From Candidatus Endomicrobiellum roisinitermitis (lineage in GTDB: Bacteria > Elusimicrobiota > Endomicrobiia > Endomicrobiales > Endomicrobiaceae), in assembly GCA_031287855.1 (NCBI GenBank), contig JAITSL010000036.1, forward strand, positions 1 through 37,086: DNA of 37,086 nt. The letters run 5' to 3'. The notes under the pieces are model-generated. The model saw only the letters and a list, made by a program, of their open reading frames with translations, did not search any database and was not told the DNA's origin. This document shows, piece after piece, positions 9,074-18,118 of this stretch. Within the stretch, counting starts at the first letter, position 1; each line of letters begins with the position of its first letter. Made by a program: the position numbers and the translations under genes.

Positions 9074-9780
9074 TTTTGACTTCTCTTAATATTTTTTCAA
9101 ACTTCATTCTTCATTGTATGTTAAAGTCATCGCTAGAGCCTGACTTTATAGATTTGGCCATCACAAAAAACTAATATTATGTCCTAAACCCTGTCGAGTC
9201 AAAAACAGCTCTAGTTTTAGAACCTTACTTACCTTAACTAAGATCAATCGCAACAAACATTTTAGCCAAGTAGCAAACTAGCAAAATGATAAACAAGAAA
9301 GACATAAATAAATTTTGCTTCAAACACTGAATTGGGTCTGTCTAAAAACCTTAACGCACATTCTTTCTGTTTGGCTTAAAGATCAAACACCTAAAGACAA
9401 AAATGCAAAAATTCTTGACATTCCCCCTCCCTCCGTCCCCTGATCAGCCTGTATCCATTACTCTTGATCCGCACGAAAATTATTTCTAAGATGGGCGTTG
9501 CAAGTTTGGTGTTTGTAGTTAAAGTTTGGGTAAATTCCTCTAAAAATTGTCAAGCTAAAAACGCTAGCAGACAGTGTGTTTCACGTGAAACATTAATAAA
9601 ACGGGTTAAATATTTGAATAGTTGTTGTTAAATATTGTAAAATTAACGTAAATACAATGTAGAAAAAGCTGAAGTAAAAGTTAGTGGATAAAAACACAGC
9701 GTGAACCCAAACCGGTCAGGTCTTATAGAGGCCAAGGCAACACTAAATAAATGGTTATGTATTTTAAAGTGGAGTAGATA
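9074..9780. other. 707-base intergenic region before parA
   Basis: No convincing gene on either strand. It holds the parS site (9577-9592), a C-rich stretch (9422-9440) unusual for this DNA, a DnaA-box-like AGTGGATAA at 9683-9691, and one copy of the recurring motif (9709-9725). Short coding-like patches around 9370-9440 are too broken to assign. Confidence 0.6.
9577..9592. promoter_or_regulatory. parS: parS centromere site
   Basis: TGTTTCACGTGAAACA is a perfect 16-base palindrome and exactly the consensus parS bound by chromosomal ParB/Spo0J. ParB loads here and spreads on flanking DNA so that ParA can segregate the replicated origin region. It lies about 190 bases before parA. Chromosomal parS sites cluster near oriC, so this is evidence that the origin is near. 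Confidence 0.96.
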
Positions 9781-10539
9781 ATGGGCAAAGTGATATCAAT
9801 CGCAAATCAAAAAGGTGGTGTTGGGAAAACAACAACATCAATAAATTTAGCTGCTAGCTTATGCCATCTTGGACAAGAGTGCTTATTAATTGATATGGAT
9901 CCTCAGAGCAATACTACAAGTGGATTAGGGATAGACAAAGACTCTTTAAAAAAAACAATATACGATGTTCTAATAGATGAGATTGATTTGGAAGATGTTA
10001 TACAAAATACAGCTATGGATTGGCTTGATATTGCCCCTGCTACTACATCTTTAGTTTCTGCAGAGATTGCCCTTGTAAATTTAGAAAATAGAGAAAAAAA
10101 ATTAAAATTTGCATTGGAAAAATTTGGAAAAGTATATAAATATATAATTATAGATTGCCCTCCATCTTTGGGGCTTCTTACAATTAATTCTCTTGTTGCA
10201 GCAAATACAGTTTTGATTCCTGTGCAATGTGAATTTTTTGCTTTAGAAGGGCTAGGACAATTATCTAAGGCTATATTTGCTTTAATGCAAGATTTTAGCT
10301 TAGACTTAGAAGGTGTTTTGTTTACTATGTTTGACTCTAGAACTAATCTCTCAGGGCAGGTTATAGATGAAGTTAAAAAATTTTTTAAAGATAAAGTTTA
10401 CGAAACTAAAATACCTAGAACTGTAAAACTTGCAGAATCTCCAAGTTTTGGAAAACCAGCCATTCTTTATGACCCTACAGGCAAAGGGACAAGTGCATAT
10501 TTGGATTTTGCTAAAGAATTTCTCTCAAAACAATCGTAA
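9781..10539 (+). CDS. parA: Chromosome partitioning ATPase ParA/Soj
   Basis: A 252-residue deviant-Walker ATPase, the size of chromosomal Soj rather than the longer plasmid type with an N-terminal HTH. The deviant Walker A is KGGVGKTT at residues 11-18, with the signature lysine K11. Walker A' / switch I is in LIDMDPQSNTTSGLG, Walker B is YIIIDCPPSLG, and later come VLIPVQCEFFALEGL and the C-terminal SPSFGKPAILYDPTGKG. ATP-bound dimers bind DNA non-specifically and interact with ParB-parS complexes to pull origins apart. TGGAG precedes the ATG. It is followed by parB, but with an unusually wide gap of 183 bases. Confidence 0.97.
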   Translation: MGKVISIANQKGGVGKTTTSINLAASLCHLGQECLLIDMDPQSNTTSGLGIDKDSLKKTIYDVLIDEIDLEDVIQNTAMDWLDIAPATTSLVSAEIALVNLENREKKLKFALEKFGKVYKYIIIDCPPSLGLLTINSLVAANTVLIPVQCEFFALEGLGQLSKAIFALMQDFSLDLEGVLFTMFDSRTNLSGQVIDEVKKFFKDKVYETKIPRTVKLAESPSFGKPAILYDPTGKGTSAYLDFAKEFLSKQS

Positions 10540-10722
10540 TCAGGAGGAAATTCTTTCTAAGATAAACTTCCCAAACTAATAAATTTATGAGTAAATTTTC
10601 CATTTTCCTTAAAACCGGTCAAGTTAGGTAGTAATGTAAGTAAAAAGTTATTTTAGAAGCACTTTAGAATATAAAAATAGAACATTAAGTCAGACCAAAT
10701 GTATTAGAATGGAGAAAAAAAC
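10540..10722. other. parA-parB spacer
   Basis: parA and parB usually nearly touch; here 183 bases separate them. The spacer contains AGGAGG soon after the parA stop, with no start or frame behind it, and one copy of the recurring motif at 10611-10630. It could hold a separate promoter for parB, but no clear -35/-10 pair is visible. Confidence 0.5.
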
Positions 10723-11574
10723 ATGCAGAAAAAAGTTTTAGGTAGAGGGTTAGAATCCTTAATTCCGTCATTAGGGCAAAATAAAAGTGTAGATGATACG
10801 GTAATAAAAATTCCATTAAATAAAATTAAACCTAATAGATTTCAGCCCAGAACTAAATTTGATGATAAAAAATTAGAAGAACTTGCAAAGTCAATTAAGA
10901 AACATGGATTAACTCAACCTATTTTAGTTTCAGAGTCTGTTGTTCCTGGCGAGTATGAAATTATTGCAGGAGAAAGGCGTTACAGAGCTTCTAAACTTGC
11001 AGGCAATAAAGATATAAGAGCTATAGTTAAACGGTCTACAAATGACAAGCAGCGTTTTGATTTAGCGTTAATAGAAAATTTGCAAAGAGAAAATTTAGAC
11101 CCTATAGAGGAAGCCAAAGCTTTTCAGAGACTTATAGAAGAATTTTCTCATACACACGAACAAATCGCAGAAGTTATAGGGAAAGAAAGGTCTGTTATAT
11201 CAAATACATTAAGACTTTTATCTTTGCCAAAAGATGTTCAAGCACTTATTTCTGAAGGAAAAATATCTTCTGGGCATGGAAGGATGCTTGCAAGTATAGA
11301 AGATAGTACAAAAGTAAAACTGATTGTAGGAAAAATATTAAATGAAAAACTTTCAGTAAGAGCTGTAGAAAGAATAGTTTCAGGTTTTAAAGTTGATAAA
11401 AAAAAGATAAAAGAAAAAAAACAAGTAGTAGAACTTACAAACTTGAAAGAAGAACTTCAAAGAAAGTTTGGAACTAAAGTAAATATTGTAGGTGACAGCA
11501 AAAAAGGTAGAATAGAACTGTTTTATTATTCTTTAGATGATCTTGAAAGAATAGCAAAAAAGCTAAGTTTATAA
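10723..11574 (+). CDS. parB: Chromosome partitioning CTPase/DNA-binding protein ParB/Spo0J
   Basis: A 283-residue protein with the standard ParB order. LGRGLESLIP (residues 6-15) is the ParA-contacting N-terminus. The CTP-binding N domain includes IKPNRFQPR, GERRYR (83-88) and ENLQRENLDPIEEA (118-131). A helix-turn-helix that reads parS follows at about residues 145-167 (HEQIAEVIGKERSVISNTLR), and the dimerisation domain forms the C-terminus from about 235. It should bind the parS site upstream of parA and slide as a CTP-dependent clamp. TGGAG precedes the ATG. Length and motifs are normal. A long AT-rich non-coding stretch follows. Confidence 0.96.
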   Translation: MQKKVLGRGLESLIPSLGQNKSVDDTVIKIPLNKIKPNRFQPRTKFDDKKLEELAKSIKKHGLTQPILVSESVVPGEYEIIAGERRYRASKLAGNKDIRAIVKRSTNDKQRFDLALIENLQRENLDPIEEAKAFQRLIEEFSHTHEQIAEVIGKERSVISNTLRLLSLPKDVQALISEGKISSGHGRMLASIEDSTKVKLIVGKILNEKLSVRAVERIVSGFKVDKKKIKEKKQVVELTNLKEELQRKFGTKVNIVGDSKKGRIELFYYSLDDLERIAKKLSL

Positions 11575-12660
11575 ATAGGAGTTTTAGTACCTTTATAAGT
11601 TTTACAAATTTTATAAAAAACAGGAAATTTGATCGTAAGCTTATTGGGTTATAAGTGATCCTTAAAAATTAAGTTCTTCTTGCTTGACAGGTTTTAAATA
11701 TAAAAAGAAGATTTGCTAGGAAAATTGTTAGTTTGAGAAATCTAAAAATCAAGTCGAAAGTTTTAGCATAGTGTGGATAACTAGCATAATAGTTGACTTA
11801 AAAGTTTGATATTTATAATACGGCTTCTTAGTTAAGTTATAAAATATATTGAAAAATCAATGTAAATTTAACAAAACTTAAACTTATTTATTGTGTAGGC
11901 ATTTTCTTATAAATATGTGGATAATTTGTTATCAACTTTGGCTACATTGTGCTTAAAGCAAGAAACAAGGTTTTTTTAAGCAGATTTCAATCAAGCGAAA
12001 TTTGTACTTTTAACAAAGTTTTTTGACTAGAGCCTTTCCTCTCTTATTTTATTGCGGAAAAGTACATAAGATAAGAAATCAAGATATTCTCAGTAAGTCA
12101 TATTTTTAATACATATATTTGGTGGTGTAAATTGCTAAGAAATGGATATTTAGCGTTTATGTATTTTCAGTATTTTAGTGATACAATAAGGATATAAGTT
12201 TAAATTTTCAAACCAAAACTCTTGTGTATAATTTTATAGCTTTAAAATTAGTTATTTGTGGGACTATTGGTTATAAAAAGGCGCTTGTTTTTGTTTAGCG
12301 TTTTTAATGCTTAAGGTCTTTTATTAATACTTGTGGCAAAAGGTTTTATATGTTTCCTAAAAGTGTCCTCAAGCGTGTTGATAGAAAAAGTAATTGTTAC
12401 ATTTTATAACGACTATTAATTAGTAAAAAATAAATTCTACTAGAAACAAAAATCTATAAATCTTCCATAAAGTTGCTAATATCATTTTACACTTAAGGTG
12501 TTAGCGTGGCTGATAAATAGTCTAATCCTGTTGGAGAACCCTAAGCTTTATGTAAATAATGCCTGCTCTTAGACTGGCCAAGCCAGTTACTACATTAATA
12601 ATAAAACTAAATATTTAAAAAAGCAAAAAGTCAAAAAGATTTAAAGTTATAATATATTTT
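11575..12660. other. oriC: AT-rich non-coding region after parB; candidate replication origin
   Basis: This is 1086 bases with no supportable gene on either strand. It contains two perfect DnaA boxes (TGTGGATAA at 11772-11780 and 11916-11924), a one-mismatch box five bases after the second (TTATCAACT, 11929-11937), and another one-mismatch box (TGTGTATAA, 12223-12231). Runs of A/T that could unwind surround them. Position next to parAB and parS supports an origin. Against it, most genes to the left, up to about 3.3 kb, point the same way as those to the right, and dnaA is not in the window. A coding-like patch near 12500-12590 is too decayed to name. Confidence 0.4.
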
Positions 12661-13346
12661 TCACTTTCGTAAGAGGAGAAAACTTCTTTTAAAAGTATTT
12701 TTTTCTTTAATTGTTAAGGCAACCTGATAATAAATAGGCACTCCATTTTTAAAAGCTATAAAATCAATTCCCAAGTTATCAACACGCCCTACATAAACCT
12801 CATAACTTCTACAGACAAGTTTTAAATATACTATATTTTCAAGAGTTGCACCGTAATCTTTTCTCTTATCTCCAAGCAAATAATAATGCAATCCAATATC
12901 GGCAATATAATATTTATCATTTGCTTTTAAATATTCTTGCCCATTAACATCAAGACGGTTTGTTTTATAGTATGTAACTATCACTTAATGCAGATAAATA
13001 AGATTCTATTGTTTGAATTGCTATTTTGTACCCAGCAGATTTCATGGAATCTGCAATTTTTTTAGCTGATGTTAGAGAACCTATATTGGCAAAAACAAAT
13101 TTAAGAAGCCTTTCTAATGTAGAAACTTCTGTGATTTTTTTCTTTTAATAACATCTTTTAAAATTATGCTGTCAACGATTGCAGATAAATAAGAATTGAT
13201 TTTTTCAATATCTTTGTTAAGCTCGATAGCAAAAGGAAAAGAACTATATCTTAAATAATCTTGATAATATTTAAAGTAATCTGCGCTCCCATTCAACTCT
13301 ATTATTTTGTCTTCTATACCAAATATATCTTGCTTACCTTCTTTCT
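12661..13346 (-). pseudogene. DUF4143-type AAA ATPase, 5' truncated with two frameshifts
   Basis: Reading leftwards from about 13346, the remnant encodes EGKQDIFGIEDKIIELNGSA, then YFKYYQDYLRYSSFPFAIEL and INSYLSAIVDSIILKDVIKR. At a run of seven A (minus strand, about 13136-13142) one A seems lost; the frame resumes as ITEVSTLERLLKFVFANIG and continues to ALSDSY. A second shift near 12985-12990 leads into YYIADIGLHYYLLG and LENIVYLKLVCRSYEVYVGR, ending at 12661. These are the middle and the C-terminal nuclease-like DUF4143 parts of a family of about 400-residue ATPases. The N-terminal ATPase domain with Walker A is absent. Such genes are often mobile or accessory. Certainly inactive. Confidence 0.82.
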
Positions 13347-13475
13347 AGCTATCCTATTAGGTTTGTCAGTTTTAAGGGAAAATGAAATTTATTTATAAAA
13401 AAGTCAGGTTTGGGTAAACCAAACGGGCAAGTCAGGAAAGATAAACGATAAAATTTCTTTTGAAAAAATAAAAAC

Positions 13476-13507
13476 TTGACTTACTATTTTAAAAATGTTA
13501 ATATAAT
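13476..13507 (+). promoter_or_regulatory. Promoter of the subtilase gene, probably leaderless
   Basis: TTGACT at 13476-13481 is a strong -35. Two overlapping -10 candidates follow: TAATAT (13499-13504, 17-base spacer) and TATAAT (13502-13507, 20-base spacer). Either would start transcription at about 13511-13514, at or beside the ATG at 13514. No Shine-Dalgarno sequence precedes that ATG. Confidence 0.55.
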
Positions 13508-13513
13508 CGTATT

Positions 13514-15172
13514 ATGAATACAAAAAGCAACATTTTAAGAAAAAGTATATTAAATATTATAGTAATTATGTTAATAACTGCAAATGCCTTTGGATCTAAA
13601 GATTCAATAAATGCTACGGAATTTATAAAAAGAGGGATAACAGGGAAAGGTGTTAAAGTTGCTATAATAGATTATGATTTTGCTGGTTATTCAGCTTACC
13701 AGGAAAATGGTTCTTTGCCCAAAAACTTAATAGCTATGAATTTTACAGTAGATCCTGCTGCTCCAATTGCCCCTAGTTATGCTGGTGTAGGACATGGAAC
13801 AAGCTGTGCTGCCATAGTATATAGCATTGCTCCAGATTGCGATATGTTTCTCATAGATGTAGGAGTTGCTGATAATGCAGGTAGGTATGAAAGAGTACGT
13901 AACTATTGTACTCAAGAAGGCATTCACATAGTGAGTATATCTTTAAGGGATGATATTGCTTTTCCAGATGGCATGGTTGACTATTGTCAAGAAATCGATA
14001 GTTATAGTGATAGCAATATACTTGCTATCACTATAACTGGCAATGATGCTGATGGTCGGTGGTTTGGTGAGCTCGAGGCTACTGGGGGAGCTAATACTTA
14101 TTTTAATTTTCCTAATGGGACGCAACAACTTGATCTTAGGATTGTGGGCACTGCTCCTGTGAACTGGAGACTTCATGTTTGCAGAAGCAATAAAGTTACT
14201 ATGCCACCAGGCCTGCTCCCCCACCTGTATAATTTTGATTTAGAAGTAATTAATGTAGGAGACGGCGTCAACCAAATTATTCCTGATTGTTCAGATGATG
14301 CTGACCCAAGGGGTGATTTTATGCCTGGGTTCTCCACAACTCCAGGAGACTTAATAAGAATTAAAGTAATAAGTCGTGGTGGGTATAATGTAAGAGATAA
14401 AATGGGATTTGTTGTATGTTTAGGGGGTCTGACATTATCGAACCCTGCTGAAGCTAACAAGACGTCAAGTTTAACAGGGCCTGGGCATTCCAGGAAGTCA
14501 CTGACAGCTGGAGCTATTCCTGAAGGGGATTACAATAAAAATGATTTAATAGGAAGTTTCAGTGGATGTGGCCCTTGTCGTGCAGCTACAGATGCTTTGG
14601 GTCAAGTAGTAGAGCCAGAATGTATAAAACCAGAGATTGTTGCCCCTGGCAATGCTACTTCTTATGCAGCTCCCCATGTTGCAGGCGCTGCTGTATTAAT
14701 TGCACAAATAAGACCTGAACTCTTACAAAATGCTCAACAGTTTAAAGACTATATAATTGACATGCACACAATAAAAGTGCATACTGCGCCAGATAATAAT
14801 TATGGGTATGGTAAACTTTATTTAAATGCGTCTATATTACCGCCTGTCCCTCCGACACCCACACCCCCACTTTCAGAGCAACAAGATATTTTAGTATATC
14901 CAAATCCAGTTAGTTTGAGTGCTAGTAACTATTTAAAGATAGCAGACATATCTTTAGAGGCAACCAAGCTAGATGCTAGGATATATAATATAAGTGGAGA
15001 GCTTATAAAGAGTTTTAGTATTTTAGAGCTAGCAGATGATATAAATAAAAAGATGCTTAGATGGGATTTAAGGAATGATAATGGAGATAAAATAGCTCCG
15101 GGTGTTTATTTTATAACTATAAAAACAGATTCTACTAAAATCCAAATTAAAAAAATCGCTGTAAAAAAATAA
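13514..15172 (+). CDS. Secreted subtilisin-like serine protease (S8) with FlgD/T9SS-like C-terminal domain
   Basis: A 552-residue protein. Residues 1-27 form a signal peptide: Lys/Arg-rich start, hydrophobic ILNIIVIMLITANAF, cleavage after about AFG. The subtilase fold follows with catalytic D53 (AIIDYD), H94 (GVGHGTSCAA), the oxyanion N177 (ITGN) and S383 in NATSYAAPHVAGAA. A loop rich in Cys and Gly is inserted before the serine (350-370). A proline-rich linker (PPVPPTPTPP, 443-452) leads to an Ig-like C-terminal domain with VYPNPV and WDLRNDNGDKIAPGVYFI, ending in basic IQIKKIAVKK. That domain resembles FlgD-Ig or type IX sorting tails. It likely acts outside the cell or on the surface; whether a T9SS exists cannot be seen. 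Confidence 0.88.
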   Translation: MNTKSNILRKSILNIIVIMLITANAFGSKDSINATEFIKRGITGKGVKVAIIDYDFAGYSAYQENGSLPKNLIAMNFTVDPAAPIAPSYAGVGHGTSCAAIVYSIAPDCDMFLIDVGVADNAGRYERVRNYCTQEGIHIVSISLRDDIAFPDGMVDYCQEIDSYSDSNILAITITGNDADGRWFGELEATGGANTYFNFPNGTQQLDLRIVGTAPVNWRLHVCRSNKVTMPPGLLPHLYNFDLEVINVGDGVNQIIPDCSDDADPRGDFMPGFSTTPGDLIRIKVISRGGYNVRDKMGFVVCLGGLTLSNPAEANKTSSLTGPGHSRKSLTAGAIPEGDYNKNDLIGSFSGCGPCRAATDALGQVVEPECIKPEIVAPGNATSYAAPHVAGAAVLIAQIRPELLQNAQQFKDYIIDMHTIKVHTAPDNNYGYGKLYLNASILPPVPPTPTPPLSEQQDILVYPNPVSLSASNYLKIADISLEATKLDARIYNISGELIKSFSILELADDINKKMLRWDLRNDNGDKIAPGVYFITIKTDSTKIQIKKIAVKK

Positions 15173-15309
15173 AGTCTGACTTGATTGGCTTAAGATAAAA
15201 GAGATGAATCTCTTATAAAAAATCAGTTTGAGGTTCTAAAAAAAGGTCAAATTAGAGGTAGAAAATTCCAGCCTAAAATTTATTTGGAAAACTAAAAGAG
15301 TAAAAAATA

Positions 15310-16587
15310 ATGCAGGATAAAATTGAAATCAATAAAGAATTCAAGCAAGCTTTTGATTTAATAGAAAAAAGCGAGGACTGTGTTTTTGTTACAGGGAATG
15401 CAGGTACAGGAAAAACTACCTTTTTGCATTATTATGTTACTCACGCTCATAAAAAAACGGTGGTTCTTGCTCCTACAGGTGTTGCAGCTCTTAATTGTGG
15501 TGGGGAAACGGTACATTCATTTTTCCATTTTAAGCCAGACGTTACTTTATCAAAAATCAAAAAGAAAAATCTTTCTGAAAAATCTATATATAAAAAAGTT
15601 GAAACTATTATCATAGACGAAGCTTCGATGTTAAGGTGCGATCTTTTAGATTGTATAGATAAATTTTTAAGATTAAACAGGCAAAAACACCAGCAGTCTT
15701 TTGGTGGTGTCCAAATGGTCTTTATTGGGGACTTAAAACAACTTCCTCCTGTGGTAAAGAGAGAAGAACATAATATTTTTAGTTGTGTGTATAAATCCCC
15801 ATACTTTTTGAGTGCATATTCATTGCAAGATTGTGTACTTCATAAAGTAGAATTAAGTAAAGTGTACAGACAACAAGACAACAGTTTTCTATCATTGCTA
15901 AACAGTGTACGCAATGGCACAACTAGCGATGAAGAACTTCTAAAGTTAAACGCTCGAGTCTGCAAGAAGATTTTAGATAATAAAATGTCAGTTTGTCTTA
16001 CAACAACCAACAAAAAAGCTACTTTAATAAACAACAGATATCTTTCACAGATAAAAGCAGAGCATTTAATATTTTCTGCCCAAACAGAAAATATTGACGA
16101 AAACTCTAAAATTTTGCCTGCAGAACGTGACCTTATAATAAAGAAAGGTGCGCAAGTCATGACGTTAAATAATGATACTAAGTATAGATGGGTAAATGGT
16201 AGCATAGGTATAGTTGAAGATATACGAAATGGGACTTCTTCAGACAAAACATTTATATATGTGAAGTTTCCAAACGGTAGAACAGAAGCCGTGGAACCTT
16301 ATAAATGGGAATTGTTTAAATATAAGTGGAACGAGAAACAAAAACAAATAGAAACAGAAAGCGCAGGTTTTTTTAGTCAGTACCCACTAAAACTTTCATG
16401 GGCAGCTACGATACACAAAAGTCAAGGCAAAACCTTTGATAATGTAGTTATAGATATGGAATATGGCGCTTTTGCTCCTGGTCAATTGTATGTAGCATTG
16501 AGTAGATGCAAATCTTTAGAAGGTATATCCTTGCTTAGGCCATTAACTAAAAGAGATATTTTAGTGCCAAAAACATATTTTTATTAA
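15310..16587 (+). CDS. PIF1-like DNA helicase (superfamily 1B)
   Basis: A 425-residue helicase close to the core size of bacterial Pif1 proteins. Walker A is GNAGTGKT (29-36), then motif Ia LAPTGVAALNCGGETVHSFF. Walker B is IIDEASML (101-108), followed by the Pif1 signature region, and motif III is GDLKQLPPV (140-148). The C-terminal half has motif V in SWAATIHKSQGKTFDNVVID and motif VI in LYVALSRCKSLEG. By family it is a 5'-3' helicase acting on forks, R-loops or G-quadruplexes. AAGAG precedes the ATG. There is no N-terminal nuclease or RecC-binding region as in RecD, and no HRDC or WYL tail. It is flanked by accessory genes, so it may not be core replication machinery. Confidence 0.92.
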   Translation: MQDKIEINKEFKQAFDLIEKSEDCVFVTGNAGTGKTTFLHYYVTHAHKKTVVLAPTGVAALNCGGETVHSFFHFKPDVTLSKIKKKNLSEKSIYKKVETIIIDEASMLRCDLLDCIDKFLRLNRQKHQQSFGGVQMVFIGDLKQLPPVVKREEHNIFSCVYKSPYFLSAYSLQDCVLHKVELSKVYRQQDNSFLSLLNSVRNGTTSDEELLKLNARVCKKILDNKMSVCLTTTNKKATLINNRYLSQIKAEHLIFSAQTENIDENSKILPAERDLIIKKGAQVMTLNNDTKYRWVNGSIGIVEDIRNGTSSDKTFIYVKFPNGRTEAVEPYKWELFKYKWNEKQKQIETESAGFFSQYPLKLSWAATIHKSQGKTFDNVVIDMEYGAFAPGQLYVALSRCKSLEGISLLRPLTKRDILVPKTYFY

Positions 16588-16777
16588 AAAACATATCACT
16601 TTACTTATTTTAAATTGGCCAAAAATTACAAAATTTTCACATAAAATATACTACGTAAAGGGCTATACTGATAGCAGTTGTATATTTTTATTGGCTATAT
16701 TAAGTAAGTTGGTTACTTGGTCTAGCCATGTGTGTTGGATTCCTTTCCACTGGTGCAGGTGGGCAAAAACAATATTG

Positions 16778-17821
16778 TTAGAAATATTTTTTAATAGCTT
16801 GTTTAAATTGTTCTACAAATAAATTCTTAAAATAAGTCGCATTGTTTTGTTCATAAAATAGAATAGTGGCCTTTTTATAGTTGATTTCATTAACACTGCG
16901 ATACGATAAAGGACAATAATTGTTTGCAAGAAGTAAAGCATTGCCTAGTATCCTTGCGGAGCGTTTGTTACCATCTTCAAAAGGTTGTATATAAGAAATC
17001 ATTAAAACAGCAATTAAAGCTTTTTCTAGAGGGTTTTCAGTTCTGTTTATTACTTTGACAAGTTGTTCTACAGATTGTCTTATTTGATGTATATTGTCAA
17101 TAGGGCGATAATTTGTTCCTGTAATTCCAACTCTATTTTTTCTCAATCCAAAATTAACACTAAGTCCGCTAACAAGCAACCTGTGTAGTTCTTCTATTTT
17201 GGAAATGGATAACTTTTTGAAATATGCAGGATCTGTATAAACAAAATCAAGAGCTTTTTTATGATTTAAAAGCATAATAGCTTCTTCTGTTTTTTTCCCT
17301 TTAGCTTGCACATTTTCTTTAAGTAAACGTTCAGTGTCTAATAAAGAATAGGTATTACCTTCTATATGAGATGATTTCCATGAAAATTCGATAGTTAATC
17401 GTTCTAGTTCTTTTTTAAGTAAAATTTGAGGTAACTCTTTTTTATTTTTTATGTATTGTTTGTTAAATTTAGCCAGGTCGTGTTTTTCTTTACCTGTAAA
17501 CAGATTATGTAAATTGTCCCAAATATCAAAATTAAAATAGTCAGATTTTAAAATACGTTTATCTATATCTTTTTTAAAATAAGCTCTAACATTTATTGCT
17601 TCAAGTGTTGAAGGCACAACACATGTATAAGCTGTGTTTTTTGCAATTCCATTTTTTTTAATTTCCCCCTCGGCAATGAGTGTATTCAAATCTCGCAGCA
17701 GGGTAATTTTTGAATTTTTGTTTGACATGATTTTAGATATGTATGTTTGTAGTTTGCTTCTAGAAACTAATTTTTGTTTCCTTATGTATTTTAAAATTAA
17801 TTCTTGACGTTTATTGTGCAT
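16778..17821 (-). CDS. Fic-family protein with N-terminal winged helix and inhibitory motif
   Basis: I choose the ATG at 17819-17821 (347 residues): GAAGG precedes it well, whereas an in-frame ATG 15 codons upstream lies inside an operator repeat. Residues 1-68 form a winged-helix-like region (KRQELILKYIRKQKLVSRSK). The Fic N-domain carries an inhibitory-helix motif S150xxxE154G155 (SSHIEGN). The Fic core has the flap region near GTNYRPI (235-241) and the active-site loop SYIQPFEDGNKRSAR (276-290). Canonical Fic has HPFx[D/E]GN[G/K]R; here the catalytic His is Gln (Q279). Fic enzymes transfer AMP or related groups to protein hydroxyls. With Gln the activity is doubtful, and the winged helix suggests a regulator that binds its own promoter. 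Confidence 0.9.
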   Translation of the reverse strand: MHNKRQELILKYIRKQKLVSRSKLQTYISKIMSNKNSKITLLRDLNTLIAEGEIKKNGIAKNTAYTCVVPSTLEAINVRAYFKKDIDKRILKSDYFNFDIWDNLHNLFTGKEKHDLAKFNKQYIKNKKELPQILLKKELERLTIEFSWKSSHIEGNTYSLLDTERLLKENVQAKGKKTEEAIMLLNHKKALDFVYTDPAYFKKLSISKIEELHRLLVSGLSVNFGLRKNRVGITGTNYRPIDNIHQIRQSVEQLVKVINRTENPLEKALIAVLMISYIQPFEDGNKRSARILGNALLLANNYCPLSYRSVNEINYKKATILFYEQNNATYFKNLFVEQFKQAIKKYF

Positions 17822-17833
17822 GTTGTAGCCTTC

Positions 17834-17879
17834 AATCGTACCATTTTTATGCACTAATCGTACCATTTATGATACGATT
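17834..17879. promoter_or_regulatory. Three-half-site operator before the Fic gene
   Basis: AATCGTACCAT occurs at 17834-17844 and again at 17856-17866, exactly 22 bases apart (two helical turns). At 17869-17879 the inverse, ATGATACGATT, stands with one mismatch, so the second and third copies form an inverted repeat with a 2-base centre. The array ends 12 bases before the chosen start codon. TTGCTT and a weak -10 on the minus strand overlap it. It is a likely autoregulatory operator for the winged-helix Fic protein. Confidence 0.75.
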
Positions 17880-17948
17880 AAGCAACATTTGTTTATAGAC
17901 AGGGTACTAAAGTAAAGATTTAAGTATATTAGTTTTTATGGTTTTAGC

Positions 17949-17971
17949 GCTTTAAACAATTTGTTTAAAGC
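17949..17971. repeat. Perfect 10-bp hairpin
   Basis: GCTTTAAACA and TGTTTAAAGC flank a 3-base loop. There is no U run on either side, so it is not a typical intrinsic terminator. It lies between the divergently transcribed Fic gene and the DUF2284 remnant. A 40-codon open frame, 17989-18111, lies between it and that remnant, but I see no evidence that it is a gene. Confidence 0.5.
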
Positions 17972-18118
17972 AGCTTTATGTTTGCAATATGGGTAGCTGT
18001 ACGCCAAGAAAAGGCATGGTGGAAATGGAGGATGGCCCTCCTGAACAAAATATAATGATTATTACAAGACATTTGTTTTCCCTTCCCATTATCCTAAGGT
18101 TAAATAGGTGAAAAATGT

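Noticed and set aside
12480-12600. Possible coding remnant in the region after parB
   Set aside because: Frames are too short and interrupted to assign any family.
15203-15225. Terminator hairpin after the subtilase gene
   Set aside because: AAGAGA/TCTCTT stem is short and followed by A residues rather than T.
15310-17821. Helicase plus Fic as a defence or toxin-antitoxin system
   Set aside because: They are convergent, separately controlled, and no antitoxin-like small gene is present; proximity alone is not evidence.
17949-17971. Intrinsic terminator
   Set aside because: Perfect hairpin but no U tract on either strand.
17989-18111. 40-codon open frame before the DUF2284 remnant
   Set aside because: No SD, no recognisable family, and it overlaps the ribosome-binding site of the next gene; could be a remnant but is unsupported.
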